Shown: piece after piece, positions 9,789 to 20,142 of the stretch
Position numbering within the stretch: the first letter of the stretch is position 1
Layout of the letters: each line of letters opens with the position of its first letter
Assembly (NCBI RefSeq): GCF_001311785.1
Contig: NZ_BBBX01000013.1
Location: forward strand, 1 to 64,000
Direction: 5' to 3'
Source: Lacticaseibacillus saniviri JCM 17471 = DSM 24301
GTDB taxonomy: Bacteria > Bacillota > Bacilli > Lactobacillales > Lactobacillaceae
DNA length: 64,000 nucleotides
The notes under the pieces: generated by a model
Seen by the model: the letters and a program-made list of their open reading frames with translations, nothing else
Told to the model about the DNA's origin: nothing
Databases searched by the model: none
Made by a program: the position numbers and the translations under genes

Positions 9789-11252
9789 TTAGTCTTGTTC
9801 GTCAGTATTTTTCAACTGAATATTACCACTGGTGGTCGTAACGGTCAGTTCGCCGACCGGATCACCGGCACGTGTCAATTCGAGTTGCTTAGGGCTCTTA
9901 GTTGGGACACTGACACCACTCAAGCGGCTCTTCACACTCCCAAAACGAGTTTTTGCAGCGCCACTCAACCCAATGGATTCAGGTAAAGCCAGTTTGACGT
10001 TACCATTCACGGATGATGCATTCAAGACCTTGAATTCACCAGTGTATGTGCTGCGAATCGTCCCGTTAACGGTCTGAAGTTGAGCAGTAACGGGTGTGGT
10101 CTTCAACTTGATATCGCCATTCACGGTTTCGAGAAAGGCATCGTGTACCCCACCATCGATGAGCTTGATTGAACCGTTCACACCTTGTGCTTCCAGCATC
10201 ACCATCTGCACGTTATTCAATTGAATATCGCCATTGGTGTTCTTGAGGTAGAAGTCCTTACCGTGCACTTGATCGAGATTGATGTTCCCCGTTCAGTGAG
10301 CGAATGGTGGTGTGATCGTATTCGCGATCAGGCAAGTACACAACCAGATCTGCTTGGACCCGCTTGTTTGGCACTTGGAAAATAAAGTGATCGTCTGTCA
10401 CATCAATCCGGCTGCGTTCCATGAAGGCTGCCAGTGGTGATTCTGCTTGCATCTTGCCGTAAAGCTTGATGTTGGCTTCGACACGGAATCCTGATTGGTC
10501 CCAAGGCTTGAAGGTCACATCACCGTTGGCCACCTTCAGATCCAAGATGGTTGCGGCACTCTCTGGAAAATCAAAGGTGTGACTGAAGCGTTCTGTGGCC
10601 AGTCCTGGCACCTTGATGGTGATGTCTTTCCAATCAACATTATCGAGCACCGTGCTCATAGTTGACTTCACGATGTGGCCGATTTGGTTGGTCGCATCGC
10701 CCATTGTCTTGCCTAGGTCATTCAATGTATCGCGGGCTTGGTCTTGCCATTCACCACCGAGTACTTGATCCTTGATGCGTTGCTTGGTGAGTTGACGTTG
10801 CTCTTGTTCAAGCTCGCTCAACTGTGACTTCAAACTCTCTTGCTGTTGCGTCAAGTCGGTTAACTGCTGGTTGAGTTGCAGATTTTCTTGCTTCAAACGG
10901 CCACGCTCTTGATACTTTTCTTGTGTTAAGGTATCGAGATCTTCCATGGTGTCTAATACGATAATCTGTTCTTCGTTGGCCGCGACTTGCTTGTGCGTGG
11001 CCCTGATTTGTTCGCTCAGCGCATCGAGATTACCAGAAACCGTTGCGATGCGAGTATTCAAATCACTCAAGGCTTGCTCGGTTTGATCCACCGTCGTTTC
11101 TGCTTCGGCTTCCGGTTGTTCATCGGCTGCTTTGTCATCGGCTGGTTGATTGGTTACTGATTTTTGGCTAAGTTTTCTAACAATACTAAAGCTTCTTCAC
11201 TTGAAAGGATCCCCTGCTTGACGAGATCTAAAATGCGTTCACGTTCGTTCAT
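9789..11252 (-). CDS. DUF4097 / YvlB-like protein with coiled coil (two frameshifts)
   Basis: Reconstructed from three reading-frame pieces. The start (ATG at 11252) gives MNERERILDLVKQGILSSEE, a short helical N-terminal domain usual in this family; it runs into a stop after 32 codons unless a run of A near 11161 is adjusted. The second part (from about 11150 to 10258) has a Gln/Glu-rich coiled coil followed by a beta-rich region; near 10285 one extra G in a G run breaks the frame. The third part (to 9789) has repeated NGDI/NGNI/NGTI turns typical of the DUF4097 beta-helix. Likely role is envelope-linked, unproven. Start supported by the Shine-Dalgarno TGGAGGTAG. Confidence 0.75.
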
Positions 11253-11362
11253 CGGTCTACCTCCATTTGGTTGTCTTAACTGATGACCTTAGTATGCACG
11301 CTTTTTGGATTTGACGCATAGGGCCTAAGATTGATTTTCATCTCGGACTGTTTTGGCCAAAT

Positions 11363-11410
11363 AAACAGGAGCACCGACCACCGCCGAAAAGGCGTGTCAT
11401 GCTCCTGTTT
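11363..11410 (-). terminator. Terminator after phoU
   Basis: Arms AAACAGGAGCA / TGCTCCTGTTT form a strong hairpin 15 bases beyond the reconstructed phoU stop. Confidence 0.8.
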
Positions 11411-11424
11411 GGTGGCGTGAATGA

Positions 11425-12101
11425 CTAGAATTCATCCTCGCTCGCGTTAGAGTTCAATTCTAACAACTTCCCTGTCTTCAAGTAGACGATCCATTCACAG
11501 ATGTTGGTGACATAATCCCCGATCCGTTCTAGGTAGGATGACACGAACATGTAGTCCATGGAACCCACGATGGTATCGGCATCACGGGTCATCTCATCGA
11601 TACACTTCTCATAAATATTGTTTGAGAAATCATTGATGCCATGGTCTTCTTCAGCGATTTGGCGTGCTTTTTGTCGTTTTCTTTGACATACGCGTCGAGG
11701 ACTTGTTCCACCATCTCCTTGACGGCTTCGGCCATGTCAGCGATATCCTTTTCGATCGCAGGCACCCGGGTTTCACCCTTCACCCGAATTGTGGACTTGG
11801 CAATGGAAACCGCGTGGTCGCCCATGCGTTCCAAGTCAGAGCTCGCCTTCATAACGGTGACGATCATCCGCAAGTCTGTGGTCACAGGCTGCTGCAAAGC
11901 AATCATCTCGAAGCTGGCCTTTTCGAGCTCAACTTCGCGTTCATTGATGTGCTTGTCTTCATGAATCACTTCACGGGCCAGGTCTTTATCGTGATTGATA
12001 AATGCCTTGACCGATTTATAGATTGCCTCGTTGACCATCATCCCCATTTCCGAGAATCGCACGTGCAGGTCATTCAGTTCATCTTCAAAAACTCGTCGCA
12101 T
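11425..12101 (-). CDS. phoU: Phosphate-specific transport regulator PhoU (one frameshift)
   Basis: The all-helical PhoU protein, which links the PstSCAB transporter with the PhoR sensor. Both PhoU repeats are recognisable: SDLERMGDHAVSIAK in the first and SSYLERIGDYVTNICEW in the second, the latter only after restoring one A near 11665 where AAA should probably be AAAA. As sequenced, the product ends at 11589 after 170 residues; corrected length is about 225, normal for PhoU. It is the last gene of the pst operon, 9 bases after the second pstB. Confidence 0.92.
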
Positions 12102-12110
12102 AATACCCTC

Positions 12111-12874
12111 CTATCCGAATCGACCACTGATATAGTCTTCGGTTTCTTTTTCACTAGGATTCATAAAGATTTTTTGGTTTCATCGAATTCAATCAAGTTC
12201 CCTTGCAAGAAGAAAGCGGTCCGATCGGAAATCCGTGACGCCTGATGCATATTATGCGTTACCAAAATAATCGTATATTGATCTCTTAATTCTAGCAACA
12301 TATTCTCGATTTGGGTACTAGAAATTGGATCCAGGGCACTCGTCGGTTCGTCCATCAAGATCACATCAGGTTTCACGGCAAGCACGCGCGCGATGACCAC
12401 CCGCTGTTGTTGCCCACCAGATAAGGATAAGGCACTCTCGTGAAGCTTATCTTTCACTTCATCCCAGATGGCGGCGGCCTTCAGACTGGTCTCAACCGCT
12501 TCATCCAACACGGCGCGATCCTTCACCCCGGCTAACCGCAGGCCATACACGACATTGTCATAGATTGAGAATGGAAATGGATTGGGTTGTTGGAAGACCA
12601 TCCCCACTTGTTTGCGCAGTTGCACGACGTCCTCGGTTGGCGCGTAAATGTTTTGCCCCCGCAAAGCGATGTTACCGGTAATGGTGACCCCGGGAATCAA
12701 ATCGTTCATGCGGTTGAGCGTGCGCAAGTAAGTGGACTTCCCGCAACCGGATGGCCCGATCAATGCGGTGATTTCGTGTTCCTTGAAATCCAAATTAATG
12801 CCCTTGAGTGCTTCATACTTGCCATAAAACAGATGCACATCTGAACTCGTGATCACTGTTTCTTTTTCTGCCAT
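12111..12874 (-). CDS. pstB: Phosphate ABC transporter ATP-binding protein PstB, second copy (frameshift near the end)
   Basis: ATPase of the high-affinity phosphate importer. Walker A is GPSGCGKS (near residues 40-47), the signature LSGGQQQR near 149 and Walker B VILMDEP near 171. The frame breaks at the DETKK...IF junction near 12170 where a run of A is one short; restoring it gives an end of DYISGRFG at 12111 and 254 residues, the typical PstB length. It is preceded by another, non-identical PstB, a common arrangement in lactobacilli. Confidence 0.93.
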
Positions 12875-12897
12875 GTTGGGTCTCCTTATTCGTCGCC

Positions 12898-13706
12898 CTA
12901 GCCGAAATGACCAGAGACGTAATCCTCAGTTGCTTGAATCTTGGGCCGTGTAAAAATCTTGCGGGTTTCATCGTATTCAATCGCTTGGCCGCTGTAGAAG
13001 AACGCCGTGTAATCACTAATCCGAGCCGCCTGCTGCATGTTGTGCGTCACGATAATGATTGTGTACTGTTCCTTCAATGCCATCAAGGTGTCTTCAACGG
13101 TTGATGTTGAGATTGGATCCAGCGCACTGGCTGGTTCATCTAACAGCAAAATATCCGGCTGCATGGCAATCGCCCGCGCGATACACAGGCGCTGTTGTTG
13201 GCCCCCAGAGAGTGCTAAGGCACTTGAATGCAGGTCATCTTTGACCTGATCCCACAGCGCGGCCTGTTTCAGACTGGTTTCCACCACTTCGTCCAGTTTC
13301 TTTTATCTTTTTCACCAAACCGCTTCAGCGCAAACGTGATGTTGTCGTAGATTGATTTGGCAAATGGATTTGGGCGCTGGAACACCATACCGATGTGCTT
13401 ACGCATCTCGTAGATATCGACGTCGTTGCTATTGATATCCAAATCGCGATACATGATTTTACCCGTGACCCGTGTCCCATCAATATTATCGTTCATCCGG
13501 TTGATTGAGCGCAAGAAGGTGGATTTACCAGACCCTGACGCCCCGATCAACGCGGTGATTTTGTAGCGTTCAAATGGTAAGGAAACACCGTGAATCGCTT
13601 CTTTATCCCCATAAAATACGCGCAAGTCCTCTGTCTCAACCGCAATCTCTTGCTTTTGGCGGTCGAACTCGCGGATATAGGTATCATCTAATGAATAGTT
13701 TTGCAT
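12898..13706 (-). CDS. pstB: Phosphate ABC transporter ATP-binding protein PstB, first copy (one frameshift)
   Basis: A PstB paralogue with Walker A GASGSGKS, the signature [11 protein letters not shown] and Walker B ILLLDEP. It has an N-terminal extension of about 20 residues relative to the second copy. The frame is broken near 13300 in a run of A ([12 protein letters not shown]); corrected length is about 269 residues. It follows pstA by 9 bases and precedes the second pstB by 23 bases. Two ATPases might form a heterodimer or serve separately; the sequence does not decide. Confidence 0.92.
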
Positions 13707-13715
13707 GCTGACCTC

Positions 13716-14599
13716 CTAGCTAGCCGTCATCTTCTTGTACAGCTTGTTGCCGGCATAACGCGCCAACAGGTTGAATAACAATACCGCAATGATCAAGACT
13801 GCGGATGCCCCAGCCGACACAGCGGCCGCATCGGGCTGAATCCCTTCAGAGTTGATCTTCCAAATATGCACCGCCAATGTTTCAGCGGGTCGGAATGGGT
13901 TCAGGGGACTCGCGATGTTCATTGGGTTCCAATTGGTGAAGTCGAGTGCTGGTGCACTTTGACCGGCCGTATAGATCAGCGCAGCCGCTTCCCCAAACAC
14001 ACGACCAGCACCCAAAATGGTCCCGGTGATAATCCCAGGCAAAGCTTCGGGAATGACCACGTGTACGACCGTTTCCCACCGCGATAACCCTAACGCTAAC
14101 CCCGCTTCACGCTGGGTGAAGTGAATCTGGCGTAAGGAGTCTTCCACGTTTCTGGTCAGCAGTGGCAGATTGAAAACGGTCAATGCTAGCGCCCCAGATA
14201 AAATTGAGAAGCCAAATTTGAACTGTAAAACAAAGACCAAGAAACCGAATAACCCAACCACAACGGAAGGCAACGAGCTCAGGATTTCGATTGACGTCCG
14301 AATCACATCGGTAATCCAGTTTTCTTCGCGTATTCTGAGAGATAAATACCGGCGCCAAGGGCCAGTGGAATGGAGATTAACATCGCTAAGATTAATAAAT
14401 AAAAGGAATTGAACAGTTGAATTCCGATTCCGCCGCCCGCTTCAAAGGTACTAGCGGGTGAGGTCAGGAAATGCCAGGAGACATGTGGTAAGCCTTGAAC
14501 CAGGATGTAGAGTAACAAACTGGCCAAAATACCTGTGATGATGACCGCGATGGTGTAGAGCACACCTGTCGCAACTTTATCAGCTTGTTTTGGCTGCAT
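13716..14599 (-). CDS. pstA: Phosphate ABC transporter permease PstA (one frameshift)
   Basis: Membrane permease with about six helices and the binding-protein-dependent transport signature around EAGLALGLSRWETVVHVVIPEALPG, the loop that contacts PstB. The frame is broken near 14305, after EYAKK, where one A is missing from a run; corrected length is about 294 residues. The start ATG overlaps the pstC stop by one base, so pstC and pstA are translationally coupled. Confidence 0.93.
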
Positions 14600-15519
14600 T
14601 ACTTCAACTCTCCCTTCTTACCAATCCAACGAATCACAATGTTGAAGAATAATGACATCAGTAACAACAGTAATGCCAATGACCATAAGGCGTTGTTTTC
14701 AAGTGAACCCATAACGGTATTCCCAATCCCGCTGGTCAATACTGAGGTCAGCGTGGATGCCGGTGATACCAAATTCTTTGGCAACAGTGAGGCATTCCCG
14801 ATCACCATCTGAACGGCCAATGCTTCACCGAAGGCCCGCGCCATCCCAAAGACAATCCCGGTCAAAATACCTGGTGTCGCAGCCCGTAAGACCACGCGCC
14901 AAATTGTCTGCCAGCGTGTTGCCCCGAGCGCCAGTGAGGCGGAGCGGTAATGCGATGGTACAGCCTTCAATGCATCCACGGACATGGATGTCACCGTTGG
15001 CAGAATCATGACAAACAGCACAAAGGTCCCGGATAAAATCCCAAACCCGGTCCCACCAAATGTTTGGCGTACCAGTGGCACAATCACGGATAACCCGATA
15101 AACCCATAAACCACAGAAGGAATCCCGACTAACAGTTCGATAACGGGCTGTAAGATTTTGGTCCCCCACTTAGGTGAGATTTCTGTCATGAAGATAGCCG
15201 CGCCCACCGCAAAAGGTGTCGCCACAATGGCGGATAAGAATGTGACCCCAAAGGAGCCTACAATCATCGGCAAGGCACCCACTTGTGGCTTACCAGCCGC
15301 ATCTTTGACCGCGGGGCTCCACACGGAATGCGTGAGGAAATCCCAGAGGTTCACACCGTTACCAAAGAAGGTGGCAAGCCCTCGTGAGGCAACAAAGAAG
15401 AAGATGGCTAAGACGATAACCACAATCAACGTGATACAAAATAAACTGATTAACTTGCCTCGGCGCTCCAATTTAGCGGAACGTGAAGGCTTAAGCATTG
15501 ATTCTCGAATCGGATCCAT
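14599..15519 (-). CDS. pstC: Phosphate ABC transporter permease PstC
   Basis: The partner permease of PstA, 306 residues, intact, with six membrane helices and the EAA-like loop SLALGATRWQTIWRVVLRAATPG near residues 200-222. I place the start at 15519 (MDPIRESMLK) because GGAGGGG lies six bases upstream; a longer in-frame reading from 15561 has no ribosome-binding site. It follows pstS by 60 bases. Confidence 0.93.
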   Translation of the reverse strand: MDPIRESMLKPSRSAKLERRGKLISLFCITLIVVIVLAIFFFVASRGLATFFGNGVNLWDFLTHSVWSPAVKDAAGKPQVGALPMIVGSFGVTFLSAIVATPFAVGAAIFMTEISPKWGTKILQPVIELLVGIPSVVYGFIGLSVIVPLVRQTFGGTGFGILSGTFVLFVMILPTVTSMSVDALKAVPSHYRSASLALGATRWQTIWRVVLRAATPGILTGIVFGMARAFGEALAVQMVIGNASLLPKNLVSPASTLTSVLTSGIGNTVMGSLENNALWSLALLLLLMSLFFNIVIRWIGKKGELK

Positions 15520-15579
15520 TGTCACCCCTCCTTTACTTGACCAATCGGCCCTTTGCATCACGCGTGACTTGCATACTTG

Positions 15580-16392
15580 TCATTGGGATGTAGCCCATTT
15601 TTTGACTAATTTTTCTTGTACCGAGTCAGATAACAGATAGGTCAAGAATTTCTTGGTCAACCCGGTTGGTTCGCCCTTGGTGTACATGTGCTCGTATGAC
15701 CAAATTGGCCATGCATTCGTGGCCACGTGCGCATCCGTTGGTGTTACCCCATCCAGACTCAAGGCAGCGACGGTCTTGTCGACGTAAGAGAACGCCACGT
15801 ACGAAATGGCGCCCGGTGTACTGCTGACAATCGAGCGCACCATCCCTGTCGAATCTTGTTCTTGGGCAGGTAATGGCTGCTGGCCATCTAAGACCCAACG
15901 CTCGAAAGTTGCCCGCGTCCCGGAGCCCTGCGCCCGGTTCACCACAACAATCGGCAGATCCTTACCACCCACTTGTTTCCAGTTGGTGATTTGACCGGTA
16001 AAAATCTTGCGCAGTTGCGCGATGGTCAGGTTCTTGACCCCGACTTTAGGATGGGTAATCGGTGTGATACCGACAACGGCCACCCGGTGGTCCACTAACT
16101 TGTTGGCTTTGATGCCAGGTTTTTCTTCCGCAAAGAGATCTGAATTCCCGATATCGACCGCGCCTTCTTGAATCTGGCTCAGTCCGGTACCGGAACCGCC
16201 ACCCTGCACGTTGATGAAGACGCCCAAATGTTCGGTTTGATATTGTTCTGCGCCGGCTTCAACCAGTGGCTGCAACGCACTGGAACCCACCGCTGTAATC
16301 GACTCGCCTTGGCCGCTACCGCCCGCCGAACAAGCAGTGAGGCCGATCCCAATTAGCCCTAGCGCTAATAGCTTGAGTAGTTTTTCACACAA
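15580..16392 (-). CDS. pstS: Phosphate-binding lipoprotein PstS
   Basis: The extracellular phosphate receptor. With a TTG start at 16392 (Shine-Dalgarno GGAGGG five bases upstream) it is 270 residues with a short signal peptide and lipobox LTAC, so it should be processed by Lgt. The mature part starts with the SITAVGSSALQPLVEAGAEQY segment typical of PstS and has the phosphate-contacting AQGSGTRATFERW. Longer in-frame starts up to 16455 exist but overlap the PhoP box. It is the first gene of pstSCABB-phoU. Confidence 0.93.
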   Translation of the reverse strand: MCEKLLKLLALGLIGIGLTACSAGGSGQGESITAVGSSALQPLVEAGAEQYQTEHLGVFINVQGGGSGTGLSQIQEGAVDIGNSDLFAEEKPGIKANKLVDHRVAVVGITPITHPKVGVKNLTIAQLRKIFTGQITNWKQVGGKDLPIVVVNRAQGSGTRATFERWVLDGQQPLPAQEQDSTGMVRSIVSSTPGAISYVAFSYVDKTVAALSLDGVTPTDAHVATNAWPIWSYEHMYTKGEPTGLTKKFLTYLLSDSVQEKLVKKWATSQ

Positions 16393-16424
16393 AAGCCCTC
16401 CATTTTCTACACTAACAATTACTC

Positions 16425-16474
16425 TAACAAATGACTGTAAAACTTTATGCCGCATTGTGTAAAAATAACGTAAA
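16425..16474 (-). promoter_or_regulatory. PhoP (Pho) box upstream of pstS
   Basis: On the minus strand five hexamers sit at exact 11-base intervals: TTTACG, TTTACA, CGGCAT (degenerate), TTTACA, TTGTTA. Direct TTNACA-type repeats with 5-base spacers are the known binding pattern of PhoP-family regulators in Firmicutes. The first half-site begins two bases after the phoR stop and the last ends 32 bases before the pstS start, so this site can control pstSCABB-phoU. Confidence 0.75.
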
Positions 16475-16476
16475 GG

Positions 16477-18093
16477 TCATTCGTTAGGGAGCGTGATCAC
16501 AAACCGGGTACCCACACCCAGTTGACTGTTGACCTGAATCTTGCCATCGAGTTTTGCGACCAATTCAGCCACAATGGCGAGCCCCAAACCGGTACCGCCG
16601 TTGTTGCGGCTGCGCGCTTTATCGACGCGATAGAAACGTTCAAAGATACGCTGTTGCTCATCACTTTCAATCCCGATCCCATTATCCTGCACAACCAGTT
16701 CCACCTGTTGATTCGATTTTTGCGTCGCACTGATCAACACATTGCCGGCCTCGTGATTGTAAAAAATCGCGTTGGTCAACAGATTGCGGATGATTTGCGA
16801 TAGGCGCATCTCATCGATTTGAAGGGTCAAATCCTCCGGAATCTCAGTCATCACATGCACTTGCTTTTGCGTGATCTGCTGTTGCAGGCTCGCCTCAACC
16901 GAAGCCACCAGCTTCGCCAGATGAACGGTTTGGACCGAATTATTTTGGCTATCGGCTTGGCTCAACGCCAGGATATCGGTGATGAGCTGACTCAGCCGTG
17001 TGCTCTCTTGATAGATAATCGTCAAGAACTGTTTGAGTGCATCGGGGTCGTCTTTTGCGCCCTGCAGCAGGTTTCGGCGAAGCCACTGATGGCCGTCACC
17101 GGCGTCTTCAATTCATGACTGACGTTGCCCACGAAGTCCAACTGCATCTGTTCCACTTGGCGCAGGTAGGTGACGTCATATAGAATCACCAGCACTTGGA
17201 AATGATCGGTGTGTGGATTGAGCACCACGCTGAGGCATCCACAGCCTTGTTGGTGCCAATTAAGGTGATTTCTTGATGATGCGTGCTCTGAGAACGGAAG
17301 GTATGTTCAATCATCCGGGCCAGTGCATAGGTTTTGATATCGTCCACGTAGCTGTGACGCGACTTGCTGATGGGATGCCCCACTAGCGTGCCCATCACCT
17401 CATTGCGCAACACCACTTCCCGATCGCTATCGATCAACATGACACCTAATGGCAAATGATCAATCAGACGATCAAAGCTGACTTGGCGCAGGCGTACTTT
17501 TTGCCGCAGATGTACCACTTCACTGCCTAAGCGATTGACCGCTTCGACCAGTGGATAGATCGGTGAACGTGGCGCCAAAATAACGGGTTCGGGTTGTTTT
17601 TGATGGCGAATTCGATTCAGATTTGCCACACTCTGGGCAATGAGCTCGGCCTCATGGCGGCGGTGCCGGTAATCGAGGCCGATGAGCACCACTGCCGTTG
17701 CCAAATAGAGGCTGAGTAGCGAAATCGCAGCTGGGGTTGCCAGCGTATCTTTGACCTGACTCACAGCAAGATATGTATTGCTTTGCTTTTGAAAATAAAC
17801 CAGTTGAAGCTTGCCGCTCAAGCGCATGCTCTGCGTCAAGTGCTTGGGTTGGCCGGCACGCGTCAATGTCTCCTGCAACAGACGCTCATTGGTCGTATCA
17901 GCCGTCCCCGTCAGCGTCGTCACGGTCACATCGGGCAAGTTATCCACCTGATTGCGTTGATAGATATCTGCCACCATCTGAAGTGAACGCGCTTGTTCCT
18001 TCACAATCAGTGTTTCCATTCCCCACGCGAGGCAAAAAAGCCCGCTATCGCTAGCAGGCAAAGTGTTATCGTGCGCCGAATTGATGCTGTCAT
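16477..18093 (-). CDS. phoR: Phosphate-sensing histidine kinase PhoR (three frameshifts)
   Basis: Sensor kinase paired with PhoP. The start at 18093 overlaps the corrected phoP stop (ATGA). The order is: N-terminal membrane helix, extracytoplasmic segment, second helix near 17720, HAMP/PAS-like region, the phosphoacceptor H-box NVSHELKTPVTAI near 17120, and HATPase motifs with DNGIGIE and GGTGLGLAIV. Frames break near 18040 (T run), 17230 and 17070 (CC doublet); each needs one base and gives about 539 residues. The indels look like read errors. Confidence 0.88.
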
Positions 18094-18786
18094 TGTGGCA
18101 CCTCCATCTGATAACCAAACCCGCGAATCGTTTTGAGATAAACGGGGGTGTTTGGGATCCGTCTCAATCTTGTCACGCAGATGGCTGACCTGAATATCCA
18201 CCATTCGCGTTTCTGCGGGATACTCAAAGCCCCAGATACCATTCAATAAGGCATCGCGACTCAGCGTTTTCCCGAGATGCTTAGCAAAGTAAACCAACAG
18301 CTCGAATTCCTTTGGCGTCAACTGCAGGCGTTGGCCGGCCTTTGTCGCCTTGAAATTCTGTTCGTCGATGGCCAAGTCGCCCACCACCAGTTGATCACCC
18401 GTATTGACCGGTGCGGGTTGACTCGCCGTCCGCCGCTCAATGGCTTTGATGCGCGCGATGATTTCACGTGGTGAGAATGGCTTGGTCACATAATCGTCTG
18501 CCCCAAGTTCCAGCCCCACAATTTTGTCGGTTTCATTGTCCTTGGCGGTCAAAATCATGATTGGTGTCTGAACGTGATCTTCACGCAACTTCTTGGTGAC
18601 ATCTAAGCCGCTCATACCGGGCAACATCAGATCCAAAATCATGAAGTCAAATGGTGTTTCCTTTGCGAGTTCATAGGCCGATAAGCCATCGGTTGCGGTG
18701 CTAACGGCGTAATTTTCCTGTTCGAGATTATATTTCAACAAAGTTAAGATTGCGGGTTCATCATCAACAATTAAAATCTGCTTCAT
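18090..18786 (-). CDS. phoP: Response regulator PhoP (frameshift near the end)
   Basis: An OmpR/PhoB-type regulator: receiver domain with the acidic pair DD at residues 8-9, phosphoacceptor aspartate in MILDLMLPGMSG near 52, lysine in VTKPFSP near 102, then a winged-helix DNA-binding domain. Near 18145 an extra C in a C run shifts the frame; with four C the end reads VYLKTIRGFGYQMEVPQ and stops at 18090, giving 231 residues. Uncorrected, the reading continues into the phoR start. Its ATG overlaps the stop of the upstream PDZ-protein gene. Confidence 0.92.
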
Positions 18787-19843
18787 GCTGTCTCCTCCGG
18801 GAATGTGATCATCCCCAATTCATGGGGAGCGCCTTCGAAAATGGCAGACTCGGTCAAGCGTAACTCACCGTTTAAGTCGGCCACTTTGAGGCGACAATAA
18901 GTTGGGCTGGTCTGAATGGCGGCATAGAGTGTGGCGTTGTCGTACACGGCAATATCATTGCACGTCACCACAAGCTCGCCCATCGCCAGGCCCATTTTGG
19001 CGGCCGGGGTATCCGGCACCACAGCTAACAATAACACACCAGCTTTAGTTTGGTGAAATTCAGCTTGCCCATATCGAGCAAATCTAACCCAATCCCAATC
19101 ACGGTTAACGCGAGCACTAACCATCCCGTGTAAGGCTGAATCTGGGTCACACCGTAACTCAAGCCTGTGAGCACAAGCATCGCCAAACTCATCCCGTATA
19201 ACAGATGAATGTGATGTTTGCGCGCTGGCTCAGGTAATTGATGCCGGACAACAAACGCGCTGCCCAACACCAGTGGCAAGAAGAGCAGACCGAAGCTCGT
19301 GTTGCCCACGCCAATGGTTGGCCACCAGCTCATCGCCGCAAACCAATGGCCTGGTACAGGCACAATCAGTGGCAACCAGTAGAACTGGGCGAATGAATAC
19401 TGCGCGATAATCTTGCCCCGCCGCGTCTTCTTGATCATCGGTGAAGCGACCCGAACGTGAAAAATTTGTAGCAATAGTGCTGTCAGCAGCCACATTGCCG
19501 TCAATAATGCCGCAAGCTGCCACGTCCCCGCCGCCAGCATGGGAATGACGCTTAAGCCCAGCCATAACACGGAGAAGTGCCAGCGGCTGACCACCAGCCC
19601 TAACAAGCTAATCACGCCCAACGCCACTAATGTATTGGTGGGCAAGAACAGGGCAAGACTGACACTGATGATACTCAACAGGATGCTGCCCATGAGTCCG
19701 CCAACGATAAAGGGCGTAATCTCAATCGGTGAACGTGTAATCGCTGTTCGAAATTGCCGCCGTTCCCGCCGAATGCGGGCGTAAGCTTGCCACACAACGG
19801 CAACAATGCTCAACCCTGTACCTATACCGAACAACCACCACAT
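18783..19843 (-). CDS. MinJ-like multipass membrane protein with C-terminal PDZ domain (one frameshift)
   Basis: About 353 residues after correcting one missing A near 19055 (FTK-TKAGVLLLAVV). The N-terminal 260 residues form about seven or eight hydrophobic helices; the C-terminal part has a PDZ-type core (VVPDTPAAKMGLAMGELVVTCND pattern). This architecture is that of Bacillus MinJ, a scaffold for DivIVA/MinD at the division site, and related proteins; in Bacillus minJ also lies near ftsEX. Here the stop codon overlaps the phoP ATG, which ties it to the phosphate two-component system. Division role is inferred from family only. Confidence 0.75.
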
Positions 19844-19917
19844 ACCAAATAGCCTCCAACTGTCATAATTTAAATTTAGTATAGCATGGATGAAGGTGTG
19901 AGCGGGAAGCCAGGTGT

Positions 19918-19941
19918 AAAAAAGCGCGCGGTTTTACGCGC
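19918..19941 (-). terminator. Third hairpin downstream of ftsX
   Basis: GCGCG/CGCGC stem followed by TTTTTT on the minus strand, immediately after the 19948-19990 hairpin. It would block read-through toward the minJ-phoPR-pst unit. Confidence 0.6.
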
Positions 19942-19947
19942 AAAAAC

Positions 19948-19990
19948 AAGCGCCTGTGACATATCCCCTTCGTGGGTGCCACAGACGCTT
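19948..19990 (-). terminator. Terminator closing repeat element copy A
   Basis: Arms AAGCGTCTGTGGCA / TGTCACAGGCGCTT (one mismatch) with TTTTT on the minus strand. Nearly the same hairpin occurs at 57140-57182 beside copy C. Confidence 0.8.
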
Positions 19991-19998
19991 GCTTTTAC

Positions 19999-20080
19999 GA
20001 ACATGATTGACTAATCGTGTGCCAAAAGGTTGAGAACTCCGGTCAACAAGAAGTGGGCGAACTTGCACTCAGAGCCACAA
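19999..20080 (-). repeat. 3'-side intergenic repeat element, copy A (downstream of ftsX)
   Basis: Shares with three other intergenic sites the sequence blocks CTCAACCTTTTGGCACACGA, CACTTCTT and GATTAGTC in the same order. It lies between the ftsX terminator and a second terminator, in the orientation of ftsX. Confidence 0.75.
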
Positions 20081-20090
20081 CTCCAACAAA

Positions 20091-20135
20091 AGACGCTGTG
20101 ATCAAACTTCCTTGGAAGCTGTCACAGCGTCTTTT
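20091..20135 (-). terminator. Terminator after ftsX
   Basis: Arms AGACGCTGTGA / TCACAGCGTCT with an inner CTTCC/GGAAG pairing, followed by TTTTG on the minus strand, 8 bases beyond the ftsX stop. Confidence 0.85.
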
Positions 20136-20142
20136 TCATCCA

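Noticed and set aside
15158-15640. 160-codon plus-strand frame across pstC/pstS
   Set aside because: Lies opposite two well-conserved genes; low-complexity Thr/Lys-rich translation, no Shine-Dalgarno.
19918-20135. Repeated hairpins as a CRISPR array
   Set aside because: The hairpins are few, differ in sequence, are irregularly spaced and lie at gene ends with T-runs; there are no cas genes.
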